Notes: a model not told the origin generated them from the letters alone. DNA of 64,000 nucleotides from Gammaproteobacteria bacterium (GCA_024234995.1 JACKNF010000001.1:496001-560000), one strand, 5' to 3'; shown: positions 33,517 to 43,311, numbered from the stretch's first letter. A program made the numbers and translations.

Positions 33517-35598
33517 TCAGTCTAAACCTTTCATGGTCAGACGGATACGGCCTTGCTTGTCGACCTCCATCACCCGTACCTTGATCAGATCGCCAACCGC
33601 CAGTTTGTCGGTGACATTTTGCACCCGCTCCTCACAGATCTGGGAGATATGCACCATGCCATCGCGGCCCGGCAAAATTGCCACGAACGCTCCGAAATCC
33701 ATGATCCGCACTACCTTACCTTCATAGATCTGCCCTGCTTCCACGTCAGACGTGATTTGTTCAATGCGGCGGCGGGCTTCGTCGGCAGCAGCCTTGTCCA
33801 CGGCAGCGATTTTGATCACTCCATCGTCATTGATGTCGATGGTAGCGCCGGTTTCTTCGGTCAGGGCGCGAATGGTAACGCCACCCTTACCGATTACATC
33901 ACGGATCTTATCTGGATTGATGCGGAAGGTGGTATAGCGCGGCGCATGCTCGGACACTTCCTGACGCGGTTTGACAATCACGTCGCCCATCTTGCCGAGA
34001 ATGTGCAGCCGGCCTTGGCGGGCTTGAGCCAGTGCTTGTTCCATGATCTCATGGGTGATGCCATCGATCTTAATGTCCATTTGCAGGGCGGTGACACCTT
34101 CAGTGGTGCCAGCGACTTTGAAATCCATATCGCCCAAGTGATCTTCATCGCCGATGATATCGGTCAACACAGCAAAACGGTCGCCTTCCTTGATCAAACC
34201 CATGGCAATACCGGCTACCGGCGCTTTGATCGGAACACCAGCATCCATCAGCGACAGGCTAGCGCCACACACCGATGCCATGGAACTGGAACCATTGGAT
34301 TCGGTAATCTCTGACACCACGCGTACAGTGTACGGGAACTGATCAGGCTTAGGAATGACCGCCTGAACCCCGCGTTTTGCCAGCCGGCCATGGCCGATCT
34401 CGCGGCGCTTGGGACTGCCCACTTGGCCAATCTCGCCGACTGAATAGGGGGGGAAGTTATAGTGCAGCAGAAACGGTTGACGGTATTCACCCTCGATCGC
34501 GTCGATAATCTGCGCATCACGGTCGGTGCCAAGTGTAGTAATCACTAACGCTTGTGTCTCGCCCCGGGTGAACAATGCAGAGCCGTGGGTACGCGGTAGC
34601 ACACCAACCCGGATAGTAATCGGCCGCACTGTGCAAGTATCGCGACCGTCGATGCGTGGATGGCCCGATAGAATCCGGCCACGAACAATTTCACTTTCCA
34701 GCACTGAAAAGGCATTTTCAATGGTCTGCGCTGTCCACCGCTCCGGCTGTTGGGCCATTGCCTGAGTGATCGTCTCTTCGCGGATTTCGCGGACCCGCTG
34801 CTGGCGGCTGAGCTTTTCGGCAATCTGGTAGGCTTCGGTCAGTGCCGGTTCAGCCACTGCGCGGACGGTGCTTTCCAACGCCTCGTCTCTGGCCGGGGGC
34901 TGCCATTTCAGCGGTTGGGTGCCAGCCTCCACCGCTAATTCCTGAATAGCGCGAATCGCTACCTGCATCTGCTCATGGCCGAACATGACCGCGCCTAGCA
35001 TGACCTCCTCGGACAAACCTTCTGCTTCGGATTCCACCATCAGCACCGCCCGCTCGGTTCCGGCTACCACCAGATCGAGCTGCGAGGTTTTCAGTTCGCG
35101 CCGGGTAGGGTTCAGCAGATATTGGCCATTACGATAACCAACGCGCGCCGCGCCAATCGGGCCGTTGAACGGCGCGCCGGATAATGCCACTGCCGCCGAT
35201 GCGCCTAACAAAGCCGGGATTTCTGGGTCCACCTGATTGTTGAGTGACATCACCGTGGCAATAATCTGTACTTCATTGGTGAAGCCATCAGCAAATAGAG
35301 GACGCAACGGCCGGTCGATCAGTCGAGCAGTCAGGGTTTCGCTCTCAGAAGGGCGGCCTTCGCGGCGGAAGAAGCCGCCTGGGATACGTCCGGCGGCATA
35401 ACTGCGCTCCTGGTAGTCAACCCGCATCGGCAGAAAATCCCGGCCCTCTTCGGTTTCTCCAGAAACCACCATGGTGACCAGCACCACAGTGTCGGCCATG
35501 TTGACCAACACTGCGCCACTCGATTGCCGGGCGATTTCGCCAGTTTCTAAAGTAACGTTATGCTGACCGTACTGAAAAGTTTTTTTAATAGGCGTCAC
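33517..35598 (-). CDS. pnp: Polynucleotide phosphorylase
   Basis: The GTG at 35598 is chosen because PNPase normally begins TPIKKTFQYGQHNVTLETGE; it gives 693 residues. Two RNase PH-like domains are joined by a helical linker, with the active-site region GEYRQPFLLHYNFPPYSVGE and DAGVPIKAPVAGIAMGLI in the second. KH (about 555-615, PDKIRDVIGKGGVTI) and S1 (about 620-690, GQIYEGKVVRIMDFGAFV) RNA-binding domains follow. It degrades RNA phosphorolytically and is part of the degradosome. It follows rpsO by 37 bases, the classical operon order. Confidence 0.97.
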   Translation of the reverse strand: MTPIKKTFQYGQHNVTLETGEIARQSSGAVLVNMADTVVLVTMVVSGETEEGRDFLPMRVDYQERSYAAGRIPGGFFRREGRPSESETLTARLIDRPLRPLFADGFTNEVQIIATVMSLNNQVDPEIPALLGASAAVALSGAPFNGPIGAARVGYRNGQYLLNPTRRELKTSQLDLVVAGTERAVLMVESEAEGLSEEVMLGAVMFGHEQMQVAIRAIQELAVEAGTQPLKWQPPARDEALESTVRAVAEPALTEAYQIAEKLSRQQRVREIREETITQAMAQQPERWTAQTIENAFSVLESEIVRGRILSGHPRIDGRDTCTVRPITIRVGVLPRTHGSALFTRGETQALVITTLGTDRDAQIIDAIEGEYRQPFLLHYNFPPYSVGEIGQVGSPKRREIGHGRLAKRGVQAVIPKPDQFPYTVRVVSEITESNGSSSMASVCGASLSLMDAGVPIKAPVAGIAMGLIKEGDRFAVLTDIIGDEDHLGDMDFKVAGTTEGVTALQMDIKIDGITHEIMEQALAQARQGRLHILGKMGDVIVKPRQEVSEHAPRYTTFRINPDKIRDVIGKGGVTIRALTEETGATIDINDDGVIKIAAVDKAAADEARRRIEQITSDVEAGQIYEGKVVRIMDFGAFVAILPGRDGMVHISQICEERVQNVTDKLAVGDLIKVRVMEVDKQGRIRLTMKGLD

Positions 35599-35635
35599 GA
35601 AAGCATCCTGTGCAAGAAAAACGGGAGAAAGCCTC

Positions 35636-35905
35636 TCAGCGGCGCAAGCCAAGGCGGCTGATCAGATTCTGATAGCCTTGCAGATTCTTGCGCTTTAGAT
35701 AATCTAACAACTTGCGGCGCTGGTTGACCATCTTTAGTAGCCCGCGACGGGAATGGTGATCTTTTTTGTGTGCGCCAAAATGCGACTGCAAGCCATTGAT
35801 ACGGTGGGTCAACAGTGCAATCTGCACCTCCGGCGATCCAGTATCGGCGGAACCCCGCTGGTAATCCCGCACAATCTGCGATTTCTGTTCAGTGTTAAGC
35901 GGCAT
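35636..35905 (-). CDS. rpsO: 30S ribosomal protein S15
   Basis: The start at 35905 (PLNTEQKSQIVRDYQRGSAD) gives the standard 89 residues; five further upstream codons are open. The S15 signature HRINGLQSHFGAHKKDHHSR and the ending LKRKNLQGYQNLISRLGLRR are present. It binds 16S rRNA in the platform of the small subunit and in E. coli represses its own translation. Confidence 0.98.
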   Translation of the reverse strand: MPLNTEQKSQIVRDYQRGSADTGSPEVQIALLTHRINGLQSHFGAHKKDHHSRRGLLKMVNQRRKLLDYLKRKNLQGYQNLISRLGLRR

Positions 35906-35948
35906 TCGATCAAACTCCAATTCGGATTTATTCAGTCAGTTGAATCAA

Positions 35949-35976
35949 AAAAAGAATGCTAACCCCATATGGGGTC
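35949..35976 (-). promoter_or_regulatory. Palindrome between truB and rpsO
   Basis: The palindrome ACCCCATATGGGGT with seven T a few bases later on the minus strand lies in the truB-rpsO gap. It could be a weak terminator or processing hairpin that separates infB-truB expression from rpsO-pnp. The hairpin has no real loop, so confidence is low. Confidence 0.35.
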
Positions 35977-36008
35977 GGTCAACAAGCATACTGGCGGAGG
36001 GCTATTCA

Positions 36009-36926
36009 TCATCCAGCCAACAATCGGCGCAACGCCACCCGGCCATCATCAAGAATCTCGCCGATGCCCAGGAAAGTGTCTTTGCCTTCATACAGGCGAA
36101 CCCAGCCTTGTGTCGGTGCATGTGGCACCAGCACCGGCTGGCCCTGGCGCAGGTAAAAGGCAGCGTCACCCCGCATTTGGACGGCTGGCCACTGCGCTAC
36201 TGCACTGTCCAGCGGCAGCAATAGTTCATCCAACGCGGCCAACCCCTGTTCCGCCCGTTCACGTAAAACGTCCAGAGTCACCATGCGCGCTGCGTCATAG
36301 GGCGCCACCGCTGTGCGGCGCAAGGCAGAAATGTGCGCGCCACAACCCAGCGCTTCACCTAAATCAGCAGCCAGAGTTCGAACGTAGGTCCCTTTGGAGC
36401 AGATCAGTTCATACTCCAGCTCTTCACCTTCCCATCGCAGCAACCGTAAAGCGTGAACCGTGACTTGGCGGGGTTCACGTTCGATTTCAATGCCTTTGCG
36501 CGCTAGTTTGTACAAAGGTTGACCATCGCGCTTCAGAGCAGAATACATCGGTGGAATCTGTTCGATGACCCCAATAAAGCGTTGCATGGCCGCTTCAATC
36601 TGTTCGCGGGTCAGCGGGCCGACCGGGCAGGTTGTCACGACCTTGCCTTCGGCATCGCCAGTGGCCGTGGTAATCCCTAGGCGGCAGGTAAATTGATAGG
36701 TCTTGTCAGCATTTAACAGCCATCCAGATAGCTTAGTGGCTGCGCCTAGACAGATTGGCAGCAACCCGCTGGCGAGCGGATCGAGACTGCCTGTATGGCC
36801 TGCCTTGGCCGCTTGATACAATCGCTTAACCGCTTGCAGGGCAGCATTGGAAGTCCAGCCTACTGGCTTGTCCAGCAAGAGGAGACCATCAACCGGACGG
36901 CGTTGACGCTTAGGCGCGTCTATCAC
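36009..36926 (-). CDS. truB: tRNA pseudouridine-55 synthase
   Basis: The 305-residue enzyme has the TruB opening VDGLLLLDKPVGWTSNAALQ and the catalytic region AGHTGSLDPLASGLLPICLG, in which the Asp is the nucleophile that isomerises U55 of tRNAs. A TruB C-terminal domain follows, with the PUA-like tail (VLVPHAPTQGWVRLYEGKD). It overlaps rbfA by four bases within the nusA-infB operon. Confidence 0.97.
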   Translation of the reverse strand: MIDAPKRQRRPVDGLLLLDKPVGWTSNAALQAVKRLYQAAKAGHTGSLDPLASGLLPICLGAATKLSGWLLNADKTYQFTCRLGITTATGDAEGKVVTTCPVGPLTREQIEAAMQRFIGVIEQIPPMYSALKRDGQPLYKLARKGIEIEREPRQVTVHALRLLRWEGEELEYELICSKGTYVRTLAADLGEALGCGAHISALRRTAVAPYDAARMVTLDVLRERAEQGLAALDELLLPLDSAVAQWPAVQMRGDAAFYLRQGQPVLVPHAPTQGWVRLYEGKDTFLGIGEILDDGRVALRRLLAG

Positions 36927-37354
36927 ATTCTCGACTCCGGGTTGGAAGGAGGCGCTACGGGGAGATTGTCATCACGGCTGTCATCGGGATGACGGCTGGC
37001 ATCAGCGGCTATTGCAGCATCGATGAGCGCCGATAGATGGGCACCGTGTTCCACAACTTCATCGTAGCGAAATTCCAGTTTGGGAATGGTGCGGAGATGC
37101 AGGCGCCGGCCAAGTTCCCGGCGCAACAATGGCGCAGCCCGGTTGAGCTCCGCTACCCGTTCGGTCCGTTCCCTCGGATCACCCAACAGGGTCACATAGA
37201 TCCGGGCATACGCCAGATCACGGCTCACCTCAATGCTCGTCATCGATACCAACGCTAGGCGTGGATCGCCGAGCTCATCACGGATCAACTCCGCTAGTTC
37301 CCGGCGCAGTTGTTCACCGATGCGCCGGGTACGCGGAATGGTTTTTATCGCCAT
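36923..37354 (-). CDS. rbfA: Ribosome-binding factor A
   Basis: The 143-residue protein has the KH-like RbfA core: RTRRIGEQLRRELAELIRDE, DPRLALVSMTSIEVSRDL, AYARIYVTLLGD and LHLRTIPKLEFRYDEVVEHG. It helps mature the 5' end of 16S rRNA. The acidic C-terminal tail of about 25 residues (ASRHPDDSRDDN) is variable in the family. It lies 36 bases after infB and overlaps truB. Confidence 0.97.
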   Translation of the reverse strand: MAIKTIPRTRRIGEQLRRELAELIRDELGDPRLALVSMTSIEVSRDLAYARIYVTLLGDPRERTERVAELNRAAPLLRRELGRRLHLRTIPKLEFRYDEVVEHGAHLSALIDAAIAADASRHPDDSRDDNLPVAPPSNPESRM

Positions 37355-37390
37355 CGATTAGCTTGACTCCAGTACCCCGAGATAGCAGCG

Positions 37391-40273
37391 CTACAGGGTG
37401 CGTTCCACTTGCACCCGCTCGAAGACTTCAATGTGATCACCTTCATGGATGTCATTGTAATTCTTGACGCCCATGCCGCATTCGGTGCCAGCGCGCACTT
37501 CACTGACATCGTCTTTGAAGCGCCGCAGCGAATCCAGCGCTCCTTCAAAGACCACCACATTATTACGCAATACCCGAATCGGATTGTTGCGGCGCACAAC
37601 GCCATCCACCACCATGCAGCCAGCCACTACCCCGAATTTCGGTGAGCGGAAAACTTGGCGAACCTCGGATAAGCCTATGATTTCTTCCTTGAATTCTGGT
37701 TTCAGCATCCCGACCATTGCTTGCTTAATGTGATCAATCAACTCGTAGATGACACTGTAGTAGTGCAGCTTTAGGCTTTCTTCTTCGGCCAATTTGCGGG
37801 CGACGCTATCAGCGCGGACATTGAAGCCAATAATGATGGCTTTGGCATTCCGGGCCAGATTCACATCCGATTCGTTGATCCCGCCGACACCGCTGGCAAT
37901 AATCTTGACCCGCACCTCGTCGGTGGATAGCCGGGTCAGAGCATCGACAATTGCTTCGGCGGAACCTTGCACATCGGCTTTTAGCACCACATTGAGGATG
38001 TTGGTTTGGCCAGCCTCAAACTGTTTCGAAATATCGTCCAGGCTAATCGCCGGTTTCTTCGACTGTTCTTCACGTTGTTTGGTCTGACGGAACAAGGCGA
38101 TTTCCCGAGCCTTGCGCTCGTCAGTAACTGCAATGACCTCGTCGCCGGCCTTGGGTGTTCCAGATAAACCGAGGACTTCAACAGGGATCGAGGGACCAGC
38201 ATCACCTACTGATTGGCCGTTCTCGTTCAGCATGGCTCGTACCCGGCCATACTCCAGGCCGCTCAACACCACATCACCTTTATGCAGGGTGCCGCTTTGC
38301 ACCAGTACCGTGGCAACTGGGCCGCGTCCCTTGTCCAGCCGCGATTCGATGACCACGCCTCGAGCTGGGCCATCAACCGGCGCCTTCAATTCCAGCACCT
38401 CAGCCTGTACCAGAATTTGGTCGAGCAATGCGTCAATCCCTTGGCCGTTTTTAGCTGAGACATAAGCAAACAGGGTTTCGCCGCCCCATTCCTCGGAAAT
38501 GACACCTTTGGCCGATAACTCACTCTTGACCCGTTCCGGGTCGGCACCCGGTTTATCCATTTTATTGACGGCCACCACGATTGGTACGCCAGCAGCGCGA
38601 GCGTGTTGAATCGCTTCCAGGGTCTGTGGCATTACCCCGTCATCCGCCGCTACCACCAGCACTACTACGTCGGTGGCCTTAGCCCCGCGGGCTCGCATGG
38701 CAGTGAATGCGGCATGTCCTGGCGTGTCGAGAAAGGTAATGACTCCCTGGGCCGTTTTAACGTGGTAAGCACCGATGTGCTGAGTGATGCCGCCTGCTTC
38801 GCCGGCGGCAACCCGGGTACGGCGAATGTAATCGAGCAGTGAGGTTTTACCGTGATCGACATGACCCATGATGGTCACTACTGGGGGGCGTGGTAGTGAT
38901 TCACCACCACCCGTCTCAGACGTCAGGTCATCTTCCAGCGCGTTTTCCCGGAGCAGCTTGTAGGTATGCCCTATTTCTTCTACAGCTAACGCTGCAGTTT
39001 CCTGATCAATGACCTGATTGATGGTTACCATCAATCCCATTTTCAAAAAAACTTTGATGACTTCGGTCGCTTTGACCGACATCTTCTGGGCCAAGTCAGA
39101 GACACTAATCGTTTCAGGAATAACCACTTCACGCACGACTGGAGCGGTGGGTTTGGCAAAGCCATGCCGGGGCAATGACGCAGGAACAGGTGTTTTAGCA
39201 CTCTTGCCTTTTCTGGATTTGCGGCGTTCACCTTTTTCCAAAATCCCTTGATCAGCGCGTCCCCGCGGGAACCGGTCGCCACCTGGAGGGGCTTCACGGC
39301 GTGGGCCATGCGTGTCGGTTCGTCCTTCGCTACGGGTTTTGCTTGCAGCTAGACGGTTCGGCGTTTCAGCTCTTTTCCGGGCCTTGCCTTCTGGCGCAGG
39401 CAGGGAAGGTTTTCTAGCCCGGTTTTCGGCTTCATTTCCACTGCTGATTTCGGTACGTCGTTGCACCTGAGACACGACGGTACCATTAGCCACTCGGCGC
39501 TGTGGTGCTTCAATTGGCCGGGTAGCACCTGGTTTCTCTGCTGGTTTCCGCTGATGATCTCGTTCCGAATGGCGGCGTGCTTCCTCTTCAGCCTGGCGGC
39601 GTGCTTCCTCTTCAGCTTGGCGGCGTGCTTCCTCTTCAGCTTGGCGGCGTGCCTCTTCTTCAGCCTGGTGGCGTGCTTCCTCTTCAGCCTGGCGGCGTGC
39701 CTCGTCTTCAGCTTGGCGGCGTGCTTCCTCTTCAGCTTGGCGGCGTGCCTCCTCTTCAGCCTGGCGGCGTGCCTCGTCTTCGGCAGCTTGTTGCTTGGGT
39801 GCTGTTCTTATTTCCTGCAGCGCATCGTCAATCGGTTTCTCAATGGTGCGTGGCGCTTCTGCGATTACAGCAGATGCTGGCGCTTCGGGGGCGGTGGGGA
39901 CAAGCGCCTCATTCTGAGCTACGGTTTCGCGCCGGCGAGAGGATTCATCGTCCACCAGACTGCGCTTAACATAGGTTCGTTTCTTACGCACTTCGACGCT
40001 AACCGTTTTGACTTGTCCGGCTGCGCCTCCGCCCATTTTAATTTCACTATGGGTCTTGCGTTTCAGTATGATTTTTTTGGGTTCAACTACACCCGGAATG
40101 GGTTGACCACCATGGCTTCGGCGCAAATGGGCCAAAAGATCCACTTTTTGTTTTTCCGTAATCGCTGCCTCCGCGTTGACGACCGCGATACCTGCTTCGG
40201 CGAACTGCTCTAACAAGCGATCCACCGGTATGCCGACGACTGTCGCAAATTGCTTGACTGTTACATCCGTCAT
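37391..40273 (-). CDS. infB: Translation initiation factor IF-2
   Basis: The start at 40273 (TDVTVKQFATVVGIPVDRLL) gives 960 residues, long for the family because of repeats. The N-domain is followed by an Arg/Glu/Ala repeat region (about 165-235, coded at 39571-39782), a basic linker and the GTPase part. G1 is IMGHVDHGKTSLLDYI, G3 DTPGHAAF and G4 NKMDKP. Domains II-IV end with YNDIHEGDHIEVFERVQVER. It positions initiator tRNA on the 30S subunit, whose gene (tRNA-fMet) heads this same operon. Confidence 0.98.
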   Translation of the reverse strand: MTDVTVKQFATVVGIPVDRLLEQFAEAGIAVVNAEAAITEKQKVDLLAHLRRSHGGQPIPGVVEPKKIILKRKTHSEIKMGGGAAGQVKTVSVEVRKKRTYVKRSLVDDESSRRRETVAQNEALVPTAPEAPASAVIAEAPRTIEKPIDDALQEIRTAPKQQAAEDEARRQAEEEARRQAEEEARRQAEDEARRQAEEEARHQAEEEARRQAEEEARRQAEEEARRQAEEEARRHSERDHQRKPAEKPGATRPIEAPQRRVANGTVVSQVQRRTEISSGNEAENRARKPSLPAPEGKARKRAETPNRLAASKTRSEGRTDTHGPRREAPPGGDRFPRGRADQGILEKGERRKSRKGKSAKTPVPASLPRHGFAKPTAPVVREVVIPETISVSDLAQKMSVKATEVIKVFLKMGLMVTINQVIDQETAALAVEEIGHTYKLLRENALEDDLTSETGGGESLPRPPVVTIMGHVDHGKTSLLDYIRRTRVAAGEAGGITQHIGAYHVKTAQGVITFLDTPGHAAFTAMRARGAKATDVVVLVVAADDGVMPQTLEAIQHARAAGVPIVVAVNKMDKPGADPERVKSELSAKGVISEEWGGETLFAYVSAKNGQGIDALLDQILVQAEVLELKAPVDGPARGVVIESRLDKGRGPVATVLVQSGTLHKGDVVLSGLEYGRVRAMLNENGQSVGDAGPSIPVEVLGLSGTPKAGDEVIAVTDERKAREIALFRQTKQREEQSKKPAISLDDISKQFEAGQTNILNVVLKADVQGSAEAIVDALTRLSTDEVRVKIIASGVGGINESDVNLARNAKAIIIGFNVRADSVARKLAEEESLKLHYYSVIYELIDHIKQAMVGMLKPEFKEEIIGLSEVRQVFRSPKFGVVAGCMVVDGVVRRNNPIRVLRNNVVVFEGALDSLRRFKDDVSEVRAGTECGMGVKNYNDIHEGDHIEVFERVQVERTL
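39571..39782 (-). repeat. Tandem 24-bp repeats inside infB
   Basis: About nine near-identical 24-bp units encode EEARRQAE octapeptides, with variants such as EDEARRQA and EEARHQAE. They should form a long charged single alpha helix. Unit number can vary between close strains by replication slippage. Confidence 0.9.
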
Positions 40274-40298
40274 TTCTACCCCCAAGACGAACCGCGGG

Positions 40299-41822
40299 CT
40301 ACCCATTTTTTGAAAACCAAGGCGCTCGCGCCGTCATAATCAGTCTTGCGGCCCGCTCATCATTCAGGCCAGCTATTTCATTCAGATCGTCGACCGATAG
40401 CTCGGCCAAATCTTCCATGGTGGTAATCCCATGACGCGCCAAGGTGATTGCTAGTTCCTCATCCATACCTTCCATCCATCGCAAATCGTCGGCTGGCCGG
40501 GCATCGCCAATCTGCTCTTCGGCAGCGATCGCCCTGGTTAACAGGACATCACGCGCTCGTCCACGCAGCTCCTCAACAATTTCTTCATCAAATTCTGCAA
40601 TCTCCAGCATCTCATGCACCGGTACATAAGCAACTTCCTCCAGGCCAGCAAATCCCTCTCTTGCCAGAATTTCTGCGATTTCTTCATCGACATCTAATTG
40701 TTCCATGAACATCTTGATCAGCGCTTCATCTTCCTGGCCGCGCCGGGCGAAAGCTTGATCCTGGGTCATAACGTTCAGCGTCCAGCCAGTTAACCGGCTG
40801 GCCAATTGCACATTCTGCCCACCCTTACCAATAGCCTGCGCCAATTGTTTCTCATCAGAAACAATGATATCCATGCTATGGGTGTCCTCGTCAACAATGA
40901 CTGAATCAACTTCCGCAGGTGACATAGCGTTCATGACAAAGCGGACGGAATCATCGTCCCACTGCACGATGTCGACCCGTTCTCCAGACAGTTCATTGGT
41001 GACGCTCTGTACCCGTGCGCCACGCATGCCTACGCAAGCGCCTACAGGGTCGATGCGCGTATCTTTACTCTTGACGGCTATCTTGGCCCGGGAGCCAGGA
41101 TCGCGAGCGGCACACCGGATTTCGATAAGTCCCTGGTTAATCTCAGGGACTTCCAGGGTGAATAGCGCCACCAAAAACTCTGGTGCTACCCGGCTAACGA
41201 AAAGCTGCGGGCCACGGCTCTCAGTGCGCACATCTTTCAAATAGCCGCGAACTCGTTCACCAATCCGGAACGATTCACGGGAAATCAGATCCTCACGGGC
41301 GATCTTGGCTTCGACGTTGCCACCGATATCGATAATGACCTCACCTCGCTCTAGCCGCTTGACCGTGCCGCTGATCAGCTCGCCCTTGCGATGCAGATAG
41401 GCTTCGACAATTTGGGCCCGTTCAGCATCCCGGACTTTCTGGACGATGACTTGTTTGGCGGTTTGGGCAGCGATCCGGCCGCCGAAATCGGCATTTTCCA
41501 GCAGTGATTCGACCACTTCGTTAACTTGAACATCTGCCTTAAGCTGGCGGGCCTCGGATAGCGCCATCTGCCGGTCTGGATTTTCGATCTGCGCGGTGTC
41601 GGCTACGACTGACCAGCATTGGAAGGTTTCATAACTTCCTGTACGCCGGTTGATCACCACACGCACATCGGGATCGCCCGGATAACGTTTTTTGGCTACC
41701 GAAGCCAGCGCAATTTCCAGGGCGTCGAAGATCACTTCCTTGTTCACGCCTTTCTCATTAGAGACGGCATCTACTACCAGCAGGATTTCTTTATTGCCTT
41801 CTTTGCTGTCTTTAACGCGCAT
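40299..41822 (-). CDS. nusA: Transcription termination/antitermination factor NusA
   Basis: The 507-residue protein has the N-terminal RNA polymerase-binding domain (EILLVVDAVSNEKGVNKEVI), S1 domain (LISGTVKRLERGEVIIDIGG), two KH domains (VGACVGMRGARVQSVTNEL and QLAQAIGKGGQNVQLASRL) and two C-terminal acidic repeats found in gammaproteobacteria (EEIAEILAREGFAGLEEVAY and ELAITLARHGITTMEDLAEL). It modulates pausing, termination and antitermination. About ten extra residues precede the usual start; an internal start is possible. Confidence 0.97.
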   Translation of the reverse strand: MRVKDSKEGNKEILLVVDAVSNEKGVNKEVIFDALEIALASVAKKRYPGDPDVRVVINRRTGSYETFQCWSVVADTAQIENPDRQMALSEARQLKADVQVNEVVESLLENADFGGRIAAQTAKQVIVQKVRDAERAQIVEAYLHRKGELISGTVKRLERGEVIIDIGGNVEAKIAREDLISRESFRIGERVRGYLKDVRTESRGPQLFVSRVAPEFLVALFTLEVPEINQGLIEIRCAARDPGSRAKIAVKSKDTRIDPVGACVGMRGARVQSVTNELSGERVDIVQWDDDSVRFVMNAMSPAEVDSVIVDEDTHSMDIIVSDEKQLAQAIGKGGQNVQLASRLTGWTLNVMTQDQAFARRGQEDEALIKMFMEQLDVDEEIAEILAREGFAGLEEVAYVPVHEMLEIAEFDEEIVEELRGRARDVLLTRAIAAEEQIGDARPADDLRWMEGMDEELAITLARHGITTMEDLAELSVDDLNEIAGLNDERAARLIMTARAPWFSKNG

Positions 41823-41865
41823 GTAGTTTTGCCTCCCAGCCGGTTCTGTCCGCTGTCATCCCGTC

Positions 41866-42324
41866 TTAGAGTTCGGGTGCCAATCGAGCTTTTTCAACCT
41901 GCTCAAGCGGCACCTGCCATTCCCGTCCCTCGTTGTCCATGATTGCCACTTCGCCGCCGCGCATTCCGAGCAGGCGTCCGGCTAATTTGCGTCGTCCTTC
42001 AAGTAACACACGCAATTGTAACCGTGCTTGTGAGCCGGCGAAGCGCTCAAAATGCTTAGCCTCGAATAGTGGACGATCCAGTCCGGGCGAAGACACTTCC
42101 AGGGTATAACGCCCTGCAATGGGATCTTCGACATCCAATACGCCGCTCAGTTGATGGCTAACCCGTTGGCAATCGTCCAAGGTAATACCGCTCTCACTGT
42201 CGATATAAATCCGCAGCAAGCCATTGGGGCGGCTGGAATGAAATTCCATACCTACCCATTCGTAACCCATAGATTCCACTACAGATGTTAAGATCTGTCT
42301 GAGCCTCTGAATGTCCTCGCGCAT
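41866..42324 (-). CDS. rimP: Ribosome maturation factor RimP
   Basis: The ATG at 42324 (MREDIQRLRQILTSVVESMG) is preferred over a TTG at 42342, giving 152 residues. The family core GYEWVGMEFHSSRPNGLLRI, LDDCQRVSHQLSGVLDVEDP and YTLEVSSPGLDRPL is clear, followed by the SH3-like C-terminus. It assists 30S assembly. It is the first protein gene downstream of the initiator tRNA and its terminator. Confidence 0.96.
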   Translation of the reverse strand: MREDIQRLRQILTSVVESMGYEWVGMEFHSSRPNGLLRIYIDSESGITLDDCQRVSHQLSGVLDVEDPIAGRYTLEVSSPGLDRPLFEAKHFERFAGSQARLQLRVLLEGRRKLAGRLLGMRGGEVAIMDNEGREWQVPLEQVEKARLAPEL

Positions 42325-42523
42325 TTTGATCACCGGAAACAAAAAATGGGCCTGTGGCCCACTTATTCATCCTAAAGACTGGTTGATCCGTCGCGGCACA
42401 ATTTCACTCAACCCTCAGTTCAGCACCGCCAGTTCCTTTCCAAGCGAGCATCTATCTACCCGATGTTTTCGCCTATCGCTATAGGCCATCCGTATACTAA
42501 AATAACTCTAGAGGCACCCCCAC

Positions 42524-42546
42524 AAAAAAAGCCCATGAAGGGCTTC
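42524..42546 (-). terminator. Terminator between tRNA-fMet and rimP
   Basis: On the minus strand AAGCCC-TTCAT-GGGCTT runs into seven T, nine bases after the tRNA 3' end. It probably ends part of the tRNA transcripts and lets some read into rimP-nusA, as in the E. coli metY operon. Confidence 0.8.
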
Positions 42547-42554
42547 CTTGAATT

Positions 42555-42631
<77 letters not shown>

Positions 42632-42644
42632 TCTAAGAAAATCA

Positions 42645-42674
42645 AATATAGCATAAGCAGCCAAGGCTTTGCAA
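42645..42674 (-). promoter_or_regulatory. Probable sigma70 promoter of the tRNA-fMet/nusA operon
   Basis: On the minus strand TTGCAA (42674-42669), an 18-base spacer and TATATT (42650-42645) precede the tRNA start by 14 bases. The match to consensus is fair, and position is right for a tRNA promoter. Confidence 0.5.
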
Positions 42675-42900
42675 GACCATTAATTTCACAATTCCTAAGA
42701 TCAATGGTTCGGACAGTTTTGGCTACTCTAAATCGATAGCTTAAAGTTTATAGCCTGGATTAAATTCAATTCAAAGGTTACTCTAAAACTTATAAAATTC
42801 ATTAAGTTGTTTGTTTTTTTAATAAGGACTGTAAATCGCTCCAAAAACTGCCCGAAGCATTATTAAGAAAATGCTTAGCAACATTGGGTTGCCTGGAATT

Positions 42901-43311
42901 TTAAGAGTTTATTGTATCTTGCTTAGAATTCATAATTGCCGGGACCGGATTGACAGCTACAATTGATCGGCGCGCCTGACCCTGAACACGAACGTATAGG
43001 ATCGCTCCCAGAAACCACAGGACAGCGAATCCAATCTCCAACCAGGCGAGCCAAGGCTGCGACATGGGGCCTGCAGCGTAGAAAATCCCAACTGTAAAAT
43101 AGAATAGCGCCAGAAATGTAGTCCAGGCGCAGGTATAACAACGGCCATGCAGCAAACCACGCAGAGGCAATAGCAATGGCCCGGCCAATATTAGCAATAC
43201 TAGTGCGACTGGCAGGCGATGTGGAGGTTCCAGCCAGGCGAACCATAACAACAGCAATCCAAACAGGCCAAAATAGCCGGTTAGAGCAACAGCGAGCCAG
43301 AACCGGCTCAT
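42901..43311 (-). CDS. DUF2069 membrane protein
   Basis: The ATG at 43311 follows GGGGAGG by three bases and overlaps the wrbA stop (ATGA). The 136-residue protein has four hydrophobic helices (FWLAVALTGYFGLFGLLLLW to LEIGFAVLWFLGAILYVRV) with CYTCAW in a loop. DUF2069 proteins are small inner-membrane proteins of unknown role and are commonly found directly after wrbA, as here. The last 25 residues are variable. Confidence 0.85.
   Translation of the reverse strand: MSRFWLAVALTGYFGLFGLLLLWFAWLEPPHRLPVALVLLILAGPLLLPLRGLLHGRCYTCAWTTFLALFYFTVGIFYAAGPMSQPWLAWLEIGFAVLWFLGAILYVRVQGQARRSIVAVNPVPAIMNSKQDTINS

Noticed and set aside
38500..38530. GCCGATAA match to the sigma28 -10 on the plus strand near 38511
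   Set aside because: It lies inside infB coding sequence, has no TAAA element at the right distance, and no flagellar gene follows.
39571..39782. Regular 24-bp repeats as a possible CRISPR array
   Set aside because: The units are contiguous without unique spacers and encode an in-frame repeat in IF-2.
39461..40213. Plus-strand frame with repeated hydrophobic AACFLFSL units
   Set aside because: It is the antisense reading of the EEARRQAE repeats of infB, so the apparent membrane protein is a shadow.
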